Shown piece after piece: positions 7,201 to 14,155 of a DNA stretch of 14,590 nt. The notes under the pieces were generated by a model. It was not told the origin of the DNA and ran no database searches. It saw nothing but the letters and a program-made list of their open reading frames with translations. Position 1 is the first letter of the stretch. The number at the start of each line of letters is the position of its first letter. Source of the DNA: Chloromonas sp. AAM2 (Eukaryota > Chlorophyta > Chlorophyceae > Chlamydomonadales > Chlamydomonadaceae); contig QAXH01006273.1 of the NCBI GenBank assembly GCA_004335635.1, positions 3,055-17,644 on the forward strand. Direction: 5' to 3'. A program made the position numbers and the translations under genes.

Positions 7201-9134
7201 CTTTTGATGGTAATCTACCAAATCAAAACTTATCTAATGTTCAATTATCAAATTTCAATAACGACAGAAGGGAGATAACTGGAGAATCACAACAAGACAC
7301 TACTGTATTAAAATTTGATCAACCATTATATAATGAATATCCTAATAGTTCAAAAAATCCGTTATTAAATCCTTTATTTATACATGAGGAATTATTAACT
7401 CCATTTAGTAAAACATCTATGGATTCAAATTTTAATAAATCTTCTCAATTTTTAAGCGCCAAAGGGTTGGAAAATAATTCTATATCATTTTCTGATAAAT
7501 ATGTTTTAAATAATATTGGACCTAATCAAGATTTATTAACACAATCTCAAAAAATTGTACGTGAATATCTAAATAATTCTTCGCAAATGCGTAAAGATTA
7601 TATAAAAGAATTATTAGATAATAGAAATTACGCATCATTAACAGATTTTCTTTATAATGGTCAAAAATTACGTGGTTACAAACCTACAACTAATCAAAAA
7701 ACATTTAATTCTCAAGAAAAAGAATATTTATTAACTTCTTTGGAAAAAGAAAATATTGAAAAACAATATAATTCTCCTGAAATAAAACGTATGTTACGTC
7801 AAAATTTAAATGATATGGTATCAGAACCATATCTTTCAAAAGGGGAAAAAACTAAACCTTTACCTGTACGTGCATCTTTAGAAAATTTATATACTACTTT
7901 TCTTAGAAATTGGAAGCGTCGTGTAAACAACCAAGAATCTTTAAAAAATTATTTAACGCGACGTATTGAAAAACGTGAAAAACGTAAAATCACTAAAGAA
8001 AAAACATTACAGAAAAAATTAAAAACATTAAATAATTGGCTTTCTAAATCTAATTTTCAACAAACACTTAATCAAAATAAAGATTCTAATCAAAATCTAT
8101 CAACACAAACATCAAAAATACGTACTACAAGTTCAATAGAAAATATACCTAGTAAAAATCAAAATTTTCCATATATAACTTCTGGTTTACAAAAAGCTAT
8201 TGGGGATGGTATAAACACAGCTAATTCAGATACGCAATATTTACTAAATGGAACAAACGTATTAAAATTAAACAATTCTTTATCAAATAAAATTGAGATT
8301 CGTTCGTCTGTCAAAAAATTGGAAACGTTACGTTTATCTCAAAAACAAAAACTAAATAGAGAAATTCAAATTGCAACAAATAAACTACATACAATAACAA
8401 AACAATTAGACAAAAAACCTATATCTAGTAGAACGGCTAAAGTTATTAAAAATCAAATTTCCTCAATATTAAAAACTTTTAAAACTACCTATGGAGGTTT
8501 AGCCTTATTTAATTTTAATCAAATAACTCAATTAGTTAAACCTATTAAACAAAAAAGTTTAACTAATTGGCGTAAAAAACAACGTGCTATAGGTAAACAA
8601 AAACGTCTTCGTAAAGAATTTAAACTTTTACTAACTAAAAAACAAACGGCTCAACAAACAGCTTTAGGTATTCCTAATAGAAAAAAACGAATTCTATCAG
8701 AGCCAAACAGAGAAAATTATTTACAGCCGCAGGCTGATTTTTCGAATAATAGTTTACATAATGTTTTAGCAAATGATACAAGTGAAAAAGATTCTTTTTT
8801 AAATAACAATTATGTTACAAGTTTTTTCAATTTTAAACGCGAACGTTCACCACAACGTCGCTATCGTGTACGTAAAAACCGTGGTGTTTTTAGAAAACGT
8901 AATTTAGGCGATTTAATCAAAAAAGATATTAAAATTTTCTTTAATAAAACAAGTTTAACAGATGCTTATTCTGCTACTGCACTACCACAAAATATTTTAG
9001 AACGTAATCGTTTCTATACAAAAATGTATACGCTTACAAAAACAACAAAAGATGGTACTCCTTTAGATAAAACAGATATGCAAAAAACCGAATCCCCTCG
9101 TGGGGACGAGGGGATCAGCCAAAGGGTGAAATAA
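4233..9134 (+). CDS. ycf1: Ycf1/Tic214 protein import subunit, N-terminal and central part
   Basis: Tic214 is the large plastid-encoded subunit of the TIC translocon in the inner envelope; it is essential in Chlamydomonas, where the gene is ORF1995. This frame gives 1633 codons. Residues about 35-330 are polytopic, with hydrophobic segments near 35-58, 108-128, 153-175, 181-197, 215-235, 258-288 and 310-330. The block TLRRFVMQGLEAGYISGLG (from residue 136) and the following G..FWL...LGWRFFVIPW are typical of the Ycf1 N-domain. A basic block, RRERWKRRIRKYRTFDASLY (about 379-398), and WLRRKLRNHRVRFRFFPGPW follow, and the rest is hydrophilic and Lys/Asn/Ser-rich. The ATG at 4233 has a Shine-Dalgarno. 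The stop at 9132-9134 is not the true gene end: the homologous sequence continues in the -1 frame (next entry). A GC-rich palindrome at 6021-6046 is read through in frame as VRSPDGLRT. Confidence 0.93.
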   Translation: MISVLSVVTSVKDYFEVVHKLIEYDSESFSKYTELGPLVTYVVLSLKNFIMDFISLSWLKNIWSLPILIPDISSAMISEISVLDGYFHNAFNFLETPALSTNEKSIGLITGIEKFSIGILNSCFLFLPTSTAHIITLRRFVMQGLEAGYISGLGTIAGNVFWLASVILGWRFFVIPWLSLDILRYILGFALLVKYMWDSYNERKMVAEDLSKRKIFSYASLNFLLALTEQTSIYPFISNISISPEASILETFPADNYMQFIFIHVSYLLGIAIGSFCLLQFTCWFWENPAFKLYMWVISSFKVSTSFYYKALNFIFLYLTMMSAISSIPYYGLDYTITNPLGFVNDDRLIQDKSVLETSFLGTKASDRNTRRNRGRHGRRERWKRRIRKYRTFDASLYDQGIYDLFTIEDLNYGFDRFWLRRKLRNHRVRFRFFPGPWMRSFKKQLAKPRLESYTGPRIEFFRILFEQVYHPSFHARKFTSGGTNSTSPVSNLDSTKNSYYRNIFELRETRNLNLKGISNKEFDTNQINSYLNTKQNTIPIKGMYGLKDNLIHENSMLRKFVRKLDSRLKTSEIVRNFDSNNNNSSNSTPSLSLKQVRSPDGLRTSANSLNNKTIYSKRWKAIFSKIYHEPKTQIPTSNIFFKNVHRNFYNSSLVLPNKINLSVLDPLDQKQVKNTLKLNKESIKKQSSRINTLSNKDLQILRYRSALTLPKNIDTNSGLSEVKSNQPFVLLHPLKFYLQQEAALQRKLRYYTPNIFRKFSVENNAPYFRVMMRRYFYNYKPTNRWERTMKVGSLRKARRKTTRTPRKLRLPQFVSIDTNKSPKRENLNYTSENILNNENNLNDGLQETPNLEFTSGRIQKPTFNYSVVSKKASRYRYQIYKDVMQHWYYSPFNRLLLKFDVDSFIRRQPKQHFLTSKEENLLHLRRFFLSEHYNTLRWYTNMEHYRTMKTRIGGSKSFSSRVYNQQFAGTFKKIRHLFAITPTINSSFSFDGNLPNQNLSNVQLSNFNNDRREITGESQQDTTVLKFDQPLYNEYPNSSKNPLLNPLFIHEELLTPFSKTSMDSNFNKSSQFLSAKGLENNSISFSDKYVLNNIGPNQDLLTQSQKIVREYLNNSSQMRKDYIKELLDNRNYASLTDFLYNGQKLRGYKPTTNQKTFNSQEKEYLLTSLEKENIEKQYNSPEIKRMLRQNLNDMVSEPYLSKGEKTKPLPVRASLENLYTTFLRNWKRRVNNQESLKNYLTRRIEKREKRKITKEKTLQKKLKTLNNWLSKSNFQQTLNQNKDSNQNLSTQTSKIRTTSSIENIPSKNQNFPYITSGLQKAIGDGINTANSDTQYLLNGTNVLKLNNSLSNKIEIRSSVKKLETLRLSQKQKLNREIQIATNKLHTITKQLDKKPISSRTAKVIKNQISSILKTFKTTYGGLALFNFNQITQLVKPIKQKSLTNWRKKQRAIGKQKRLRKEFKLLLTKKQTAQQTALGIPNRKKRILSEPNRENYLQPQADFSNNSLHNVLANDTSEKDSFLNNNYVTSFFNFKRERSPQRRYRVRKNRGVFRKRNLGDLIKKDIKIFFNKTSLTDAYSATALPQNILERNRFYTKMYTLTKTTKDGTPLDKTDMQKTESPRGDEGISQRVK
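6021..6046. repeat. GC-rich perfect palindrome inserted in frame in ycf1
   Basis: GTGCGTAGCCC (6021-6031) and GGGCTACGCAC (6036-6046) form a perfect 11-bp stem with the 4-base loop GGAC, and CGTCCG follows directly. It stands out sharply from the AT-rich coding sequence around it. It adds a short RSPDGLRT peptide in the weakly conserved hydrophilic part of Ycf1 without breaking the frame. Its form (GC stem, tetraloop) matches the short dispersed palindromic repeats of chlorophycean plastomes and the second ycf1 hairpin at 9092-9115. Confidence 0.85.
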
Positions 9135-11308
9135 AGTCAAATTTATTAGAATTTAAAGAAGAACGTGTTAAACAACGTAAAAACAAACAAAGAAAACTAC
9201 GTTCATGGAAACAAAAACGTATGGCTCTGCGTGCTTCTCAAAAACGTCGTAAATATTTAAAAAGACGTCGTTATTCTATTAGTAAAATTCGTGTATTAAG
9301 TAAACAATTTAAACGTGTTAAAAATAAACTTGAAATCCATAATTGGTGGTGGAAACAATATTTACCATCTATTCAAGCTTCAACCGATGCACTTTGGCAA
9401 ATTGAAAAAGATAGGCTTATACAACAAAAACTTGCAGAATTATCCCCTCAAGAAATAATGCAACGTGATTTAAAAACATCTAATAATAAATTACAAATTG
9501 GTAATAAAGATTTTAAACCTTTAGCTTTACCAGAAGCAATGTGTATTCAATCTACTTTATCTTCATATAATAATACGCCATTTAATAATTCTATATCTTC
9601 AGATCATAATAATAATATTTCAACTTTAGATAATAATTTATCTACTTATCAAATTACATCAGAAAATAAAGATACATCTCAAATTGTTAACAAATTATAT
9701 GAAAATCTTTTAGTAAATAAAAACACAAATGGTGTTTCAAATTTATTAAATGATTCAAATAATTCAAATAATTGTTCTTTATCAAATCAAAAAACAAATA
9801 TTTATGCTGACGGACTAGGTACACTTTTACCTAATACTTCATTACCATTTTATGCGGGTTGGGATGAATCTTTAAGAAAATTTGTTGTAACTAATCGTTT
9901 ATTATCTCGTCAAGATGCTGGCTATGAAGTAGATAAATCTTTTGTTTCACCTAATTCTACTAAGGATATAACAAATTCTTTTGAAGGAGATTTTTCTTCC
10001 AACCTAAGGGAGGGAACTGGAGAAAAATTCACAGAAGCACCTTTACAGGGAATGAATGCTGCTACTACTTTATATTGGCAAATACCATTTACAACTTATG
10101 ATCCTGATCAATTTTTTGCTTTAGGTATGGATGGTTTTTCTCCTATTGCTTGGCGAAAAATGCTTTTCCGTCATAGTATATTAAAAACATGGTTAGGTGA
10201 TAAAACAATGCGTAGTAAAACAACAGATTCAATTTCTTCTTCAGTCAATCTTTCTACTGTAGGGATTAAAAATACTCAAAATCATAAAGATTTACTTAGT
10301 ACATTACAAAAAACTAAAAAAGCTAATAATCAATCAACTAATAGTATTAACAATAATGCTCAAGATGGTTTCAATACTTCTCGTCGTTTGAAAAAACGTC
10401 TTCTTCGAGTTAAAAAACACCCTCGTACTCCAGTTTGGTTCCCATCTGGTCCTTTATTAAATCAAGTGTTACCTGTTCATTATATTTATGTATTTTATAA
10501 ACGTTCAAGATTACCTCGCAATCGTTATTTAAGTAGACGTTTATTAAACGTTAATAATATTAATAACAGTGAAACTTTTAATACTCTTATTTCTTCTAAT
10601 CCTTCTTTCTATAATTATGATTTTACTTTAAGAAAACGTTTAAAACCTAAACGTAAATATCATTTAAAACATGACTCTTCAATTGTTATCCCACGTCGTC
10701 TTAAATTCTTAAATTGGGGTCCGTCAAACACAAATTTTACTAATTTAGATGCTAGTCTTAAAAATACTAGTTTACAACAAGATATTAATTCTTTAATACG
10801 TTGGAGACCTTTATCATCTAAAAAAATGAATAAATCCTTTACTGAATTAATTAATGAACAAAAAACAATACGAGCCAAACGTCAGCAACGTTTAGCAGGC
10901 GTTAATCCTATGGAACAACCTTCTCTTCGTGTTAAACAATTAAAACGTCGCGTTCAAAGACAAGTTATTCGTGCTGTTTGGCGCTATCGCCCACGTGCAG
11001 GTGGTTTTGTTTGGCCTGGGGATTATTTAAAACTTGAAGCTGTGTCTGCTCCAAAATTAAGACATAGTTCTTCAACTGAAACTAATATAACAGATACAAC
11101 TTTACAAAATAAAAATATTGAAAATCTACCAAAACGAAAAACTAAACGTAAGAAAAAACGTAGTTTAGTTGAATGGCAGATTCAACCTAAAAAATATTTA
11201 TATGAAAAACATAATATCAAAGTTCTTAAGAAAAAATTGGAGCGTACTGGTCGCTCAACAAATATATCTCTACAACAAAAAGTAAAAGAATTGAATTATA
11301 AATTCTAA
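9071..11308 (+). CDS. ycf1: Ycf1/Tic214, C-terminal part in shifted frame
   Basis: This is the C-terminal third of Ycf1 in the -1 frame relative to 4233. The frame is open from 9071 (after an in-frame TAA at 9068) to the TAA at 11306-11308, so it overlaps the upstream frame by 64 bases. Clear Ycf1-type sequence resumes at about 9137 (FKEERVKQRKNKQRKLRSWK). An internal ATG at 9221 would give 695 residues, but 28 basic codons before it belong to the same protein, so it is not a convincing start and has no Shine-Dalgarno. Later blocks include a Trp/Pro-rich segment (about 10055-10175, TLYWQIPFTTYDPDQFFALG), PVWFPSGPLLNQVLPVHYIY (from about 10428) and RRVQRQVIRAVWRYRPRAGG (from about 10945), the strongly conserved C-terminal Ycf1 signature. 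It may be joined to the first part by recoding, made as a separate polypeptide, or the break may be a sequencing or assembly error. Confidence 0.88.
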   Translation, partial: NRYAKNRIPSWGRGDQPKGEIKSNLLEFKEERVKQRKNKQRKLRSWKQKRMALRASQKRRKYLKRRRYSISKIRVLSKQFKRVKNKLEIHNWWWKQYLPSIQASTDALWQIEKDRLIQQKLAELSPQEIMQRDLKTSNNKLQIGNKDFKPLALPEAMCIQSTLSSYNNTPFNNSISSDHNNNISTLDNNLSTYQITSENKDTSQIVNKLYENLLVNKNTNGVSNLLNDSNNSNNCSLSNQKTNIYADGLGTLLPNTSLPFYAGWDESLRKFVVTNRLLSRQDAGYEVDKSFVSPNSTKDITNSFEGDFSSNLREGTGEKFTEAPLQGMNAATTLYWQIPFTTYDPDQFFALGMDGFSPIAWRKMLFRHSILKTWLGDKTMRSKTTDSISSSVNLSTVGIKNTQNHKDLLSTLQKTKKANNQSTNSINNNAQDGFNTSRRLKKRLLRVKKHPRTPVWFPSGPLLNQVLPVHYIYVFYKRSRLPRNRYLSRRLLNVNNINNSETFNTLISSNPSFYNYDFTLRKRLKPKRKYHLKHDSSIVIPRRLKFLNWGPSNTNFTNLDASLKNTSLQQDINSLIRWRPLSSKKMNKSFTELINEQKTIRAKRQQRLAGVNPMEQPSLRVKQLKRRVQRQVIRAVWRYRPRAGGFVWPGDYLKLEAVSAPKLRHSSSTETNITDTTLQNKNIENLPKRKTKRKKKRSLVEWQIQPKKYLYEKHNIKVLKKKLERTGRSTNISLQQKVKELNYKF
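9092..9115. repeat. GC-rich perfect palindrome at the ycf1 frame break
   Basis: ATCCCCTCGT (9092-9101) pairs perfectly with ACGAGGGGAT (9106-9115) around a GGGG loop: a 10-bp GC-rich stem with a tetraloop, the same architecture as 6021-6046 but different sequence. It lies inside the 64-base window where the two ycf1 frames overlap, and an A6 run (9082-9087) sits just upstream. It is probably a mobile short palindromic repeat whose arrival or later mutation shifted the frame. Confidence 0.85.
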
Positions 11309-11443
11309 TTCTTTTAAATTTTAATGGTTTATAAAAAATATAATAGATCATAGCAAAAATATTTTTATAGTATGTAAATATATTAATTTTAATTAATTAA
11401 TTGTACATTTATTAATTATATTTTTCTTTTTTATTTTTACTTT

Positions 11444-11516
11444 AACAAGTGATATCCATGTTTGGACGCTTAATGCTAACTAACGTAACTGCGTTTTAAC
11501 ATGGATATCACTTGTT
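11444..11516 (+). terminator. Large 3' inverted repeat of ycf1
   Basis: AACAAGTGATATCCATGTT (11444-11462) is the exact inverted complement of 11498-11516, giving a perfect 19-bp stem. A small ACGC/GCGT pairing (11466-11469 with 11491-11494) occurs within the 35-base loop. It starts 136 bases after the ycf1 stop and is followed by T-rich sequence. Long stem-loops in this position define and protect the 3' ends of chloroplast mRNAs, so this is the likely ycf1 3' end. It could also mark a boundary of the foreign segment that follows. Confidence 0.65.
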
Positions 11517-11666
11517 TCTTTTTATTAAAATTGATTTTTTTATTTAATTTTTTTTTTTAACTTTCTAAATGTTAGTAACTTCATCCCTTGTAAATTTAAA
11601 AATGTAAATAAAATGTTTAATGTTAATACACAACTCCACCACATTGCTATCATTCAATTTAAATCG

Positions 11667-11738
11667 ATTTGATTAAAATCCAGTTGTTTAAAATGTTACG
11701 TCCATTTCGTTAAACTCAATTTGGTTAAAATCCAGTTG
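11667..11738. repeat. 20-bp near-exact direct repeat before the remnant block
   Basis: ATTTGATTAAAATCCAGTTG (11667-11686) recurs at 11719-11738 with one change (A to G). The copies start 52 bases apart, immediately before the first trace of the reverse-transcriptase pseudogene. They may be a decayed duplication or an insertion-related repeat; no third copy was found in the window. Confidence 0.7.
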
Positions 11739-11765
11739 GGTTTAAATGTAATGCTATGATTAGCT

Positions 11766-13407
11766 TATAAAAGACTTAAAGGAAATTGTGCTATTCTAAG
11801 TAGATGTTCTGCAGTTTCTAAAAACACCTTTAATTACTATCCAGAAATTTTTGTAAACAAATTTTCTTTAGAAAGAAGATCTCTCCTGATGGTTTCAGTG
11901 TTAAAGATATCCATCAGATTAGTTACTTGATTAGAAAGAACGCCTCTCTAATGGGTTCCATTCAAAGAATTTGGTTTAATAAACCAGGTTCAAGTATAAA
12001 AGAAAAGACCTATTACTATTTCTCCTTTTATGTATAGCTTGGTGCAAGAATCTATAAAAATGGTGTTGATTACCATTTGGGAACCGGTGTTTGATAAAAT
12101 GACGAGTTATGAACTAATTAAGTCTTGCCATGATACAATTATTGCATTACAGTCAAATCATACAATGGGATAAAATAGAACTTTAGAAGATGATATTTCT
12201 GGAGGTTATGATTAAATTAGAGCGGATGTTTCCGATTGTTACAAAAATGAAACAACTAATTAACTAATTAAGGTTTTTTTTTCGAAAGTCTAGATGCTAA
12301 GTTTTTTTATGATAAATTGTTGATAACAGACACAGGTAAAAAAAAAAGTGTTGTACATTTTCTGGCTTTGAAATTTGTTGTCACAAAAAATATAATTATA
12401 TTAAGACAGATTACGGTTTAAGAAAAGTGTCAAATTTTCTGTAAGTATTCAGACCTGATAGAACAAAGTTAATCAACAGACTTCATAAACGTGGTTGTGG
12501 TTTATGTAACAAAAAAGGATCCCCCCTATTTTGGTCCCTTGGTTAACCAGATTATAAGCTACAGTAATCATTGAACGTTATAATGCCTCTATTAGATATC
12601 TTATGCTTTATTATTTAGAGTGGATTTCACGTCCTAGTAACATCAGCGGTTGGGTTTATATCCTACGCTATTCTTATTAAAATATGTTAACACGCAAAAT
12701 AAACTCCACTAAAAACAAAATAAAGATTTGGAGTAGATGGATTCAGCTCTTCTACTCAGACAGTAGAGGCTATTGCCTCTATTAAGACTGCAAATTTTTT
12801 ATTCAAAAGGGGGGTATAAGTTAGAAAAATATTGCAATTCTAGAAACGTCTGTTTGAAACAAAGAAAGTGGTGGAAGTTGTTCTGAATTTTCCGCAGTAG
12901 AGAGGCTGCAAATATAGGCCATTACTTACTAAAAATTATAAGTCTGCTGTAACGCACAAAAATTTGGTGCGTTTCATCTGCTGGGTATCTGTACGTTCCA
13001 GAGCTTCTCTTGATAAGCCGTGTGCCACATGTGGATTTGGTCCATTGGGGGATATTGAAATGCACCATATAAAACATATTTTACGGCTTATAGAGACTTT
13101 TCTCAAGTGAATTGGTTAAATCTGCTATCTGTTACAAAACAGATAGCAGATTTCTGTCTCTTGTTACTGTCACCATTATCTTATCCACAGTGTGGTGTTT
13201 CAAGGTTCACCTCTTCGCAAACTTATTTATTTGGATGATAGGTTTGTGGACAACAGAGTAATTCACATGGAGAGTTTTATTAAATCTGGCTTGGAGTACT
13301 TATCTAAACCAGTTGAGGAACGCGGGTGGTCAAAAAGAAGGAAAAAAGATTCTTTGGCCTCGAAAAGGAATAATTTTTATTTAATTTTGATATGGTTTTC
13401 GTTTTAA
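11766..13407 (+). pseudogene. Degenerate group II intron-type reverse transcriptase/maturase with HNH domain
   Basis: Fragments in three frames follow the domain order of a group II intron-encoded protein. RT N-terminal blocks: YKRLKGNCAIL (from 11766); IRKNASLMGSIQRIWFNKPG (from 11930); RPITISPFM...LVQESIKMVL (from 12006); KSCHDTIIALQSNHTMG (to 12170); LEDDISGGYD (to 12212). RT block 7 remains as HFL plus, one frame over, GFEIC (12350-12380). Thumb/maturase domain: RLHKRG (12475-12495), IIERYNASIRYLMLYYLEW and VYILRYSY (12567-12677). HNH/zinc domain: KPCATCGFGPLG with MHHIKHI (13018-13080), then CYCHHYLIH and QGSPLRKLIYLDDRFVDNRV (13155-13260). In-frame stops (12171, 12213, 12678 and others) and several frameshifts make it non-functional. 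The YxDD catalytic palm is absent: only about 140 bases separate block DISGGYD from HFL. No domain V or other intron RNA element was recognised. The family identification is strong because of the order and number of blocks; boundaries are approximate. Confidence 0.85.
13118..13153. repeat. Perfect 16-bp palindrome inside the HNH remnant
   Basis: AAATCTGCTATCTGTT (13118-13133) is exactly complementary to 13138-13153 around the loop ACAA. It lies between the two halves of the zinc/HNH domain, where homologues have a continuous coding stretch ending in a KQI-like segment. The stem contains that KQI coding region, so the palindrome either inserted here or grew by local inverted duplication, adding to the damage of the gene. 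Confidence 0.8.
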
Positions 13408-13744
13408 ATCGTTCGTCGATTGAAAATAAAGATCAGCTTAGAAAAGCTTTAGCTGGATCTGTTGGTTTCGACTAGGCAGCAAACGGCGAAGTATTCATCA
13501 AACCTGGTGCAATCGCTGTTTTTAACACTGGTGTTTTTTATGTATGCCTTTCGACATATAAGCCCTTATACGTTTTCGTTCTGGTTAACTGCTCATCATG
13601 GCTGTGATTGTCTTAAACGGTCCAGGTACCGTTAATAACAATTTTTACGAATTAAAATTTTCTAAGGTGATTTTAAAAAATTTATCTAATGTGGATTTTG
13701 CCATCCACATTGGGGACTACATTGCGCAAGTAATCTTTGCGCAT
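13392..13744 (+). pseudogene. dut: Degenerate trimeric dUTPase
   Basis: dUTPase hydrolyses dUTP to dUMP and pyrophosphate, keeping uracil out of DNA. Four of the five family motifs are readable. From a possible ATG at 13392 (frame ending in GTT at 13461) the sequence gives AGSVGFD, a TAG at 13473, then AANGEVFIKPGAIAVFNTGVF: motif I and the strand after it. A frame change near 13560 leads to TYK and then ALIRFRSG (motif II, 13571-13585), followed by a TAA at 13586. The same frame continues with LNGPGTVNNNFY (motif III, to 13648) and KNLSNVDFAIHIGDYIAQ (motif IV, GDYIAQ at 13712-13729). The catalytic Asp of motif III (usually GxIDxDY) is Asn, and GDRIAQ has become GDYIAQ. Motif V (Gly-rich) was not identified with confidence. 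Two stops, a frameshift and the lost Asp mean no active enzyme. The start overlaps the end of the maturase remnant. Confidence 0.85.
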
Positions 13745-13767
13745 TTAATCCACTTTACGGGTACACC

Positions 13768-14155
13768 TTGGTTTGCTACATCTTTACACCTTATAATAAA
13801 ATCGATTTTGTAAATCAAGAGAAATTTATAGCATACATAACTGAAAATGAAAATTTTATGTTTTGGCTACTTTCTTATCTTCCTTATTTACGTGTTCTAA
13901 CAAGAACTAAAAGAACGACTCTGCAACGTTTATGGTCTAATCGACTTTTTCTATAATCGTTTCAAGCGATATAAAGAGTATGAATAGATCAAAAAGTTTA
14001 TGAGAGGTCGGTAAATTTAATTTTGTTGGCTTCCCGTATATACCAAACGTCTTAAACTGGAAAAGATGTTAATAGCTTGGGCTTTCTCCTTTGCGTGTAA
14101 AAAGTTGTTGTTTATATTATTTGAAGGAAATATTTATGACTTTTTAAAAGATTAA
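13768..14155 (+). pseudogene. Unrecognised coding remnant after dUTPase
   Basis: I do not recognise this protein. One frame is open at 13768-13956 (KIDFVNQEKFIAYITENENF followed by an aromatic/Leu-rich stretch). The next frame over gives QELKERLCNVYGLIDFFYNR (from 13901), then FKRYKEYE, a stop at 13985, more stops to about 14020, and then PVYTKRLKLEKMLIAWAFSF ending in EGNIYDFLKD and a TAA at 14153-14155. The basic, protein-like composition and the lack of low-complexity AT sequence argue for former coding. The end overlaps the next remnant's ATG at 14136 by 20 bases, a layout typical of compact prokaryotic or phage operons. It might be one gene or two. Confidence 0.4.
14123..14129 (+). promoter_or_regulatory. 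Shine-Dalgarno-like sequence before the last remnant
   Basis: GAAGGAA stands 6 bases before the ATG at 14136 and is one of few good Shine-Dalgarno matches in the window. It supports 14136 as a former start codon and suggests bacterial-type translation of the gene block. Confidence 0.4.

Larger units (their letters stand above)
11309..11765. other. Spacer between ycf1 and the gene remnants
   Basis: No gene is seen. The first part is very AT-rich and carries the large inverted repeat that probably ends the ycf1 transcript. From about 11600 the composition becomes less AT-rich, and a 20-base direct repeat (11667 and 11719) stands just before the first recognisable trace of the reverse-transcriptase remnant. 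Confidence 0.65.

Noticed and set aside
10660..10878. 72-codon minus-strand open frame
   Set aside because: Antisense shadow inside the conserved C-terminal part of ycf1.
9221..11308. Separate gene starting at ATG 9221
   Set aside because: The same frame is Ycf1-like for 28 codons before this ATG and has no Shine-Dalgarno, so the ATG is internal to ycf1.
13192..13407. Stand-alone 71-codon gene
   Set aside because: Begins at GTG and is the C-terminal piece of the HNH domain; the same frame continues upstream with CYCHHYLIHS.
13598..13813. Stand-alone 71-codon gene
   Set aside because: Its ATG falls between dUTPase motifs II and III; it is the 3' half of a broken dUTPase, not an independent protein.
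13913..13945. dUTPase motif V in ERLCNVYGLID
   Set aside because: Resembles the Gly-rich motif only loosely, and the same frame runs on smoothly into an unrelated basic protein segment.
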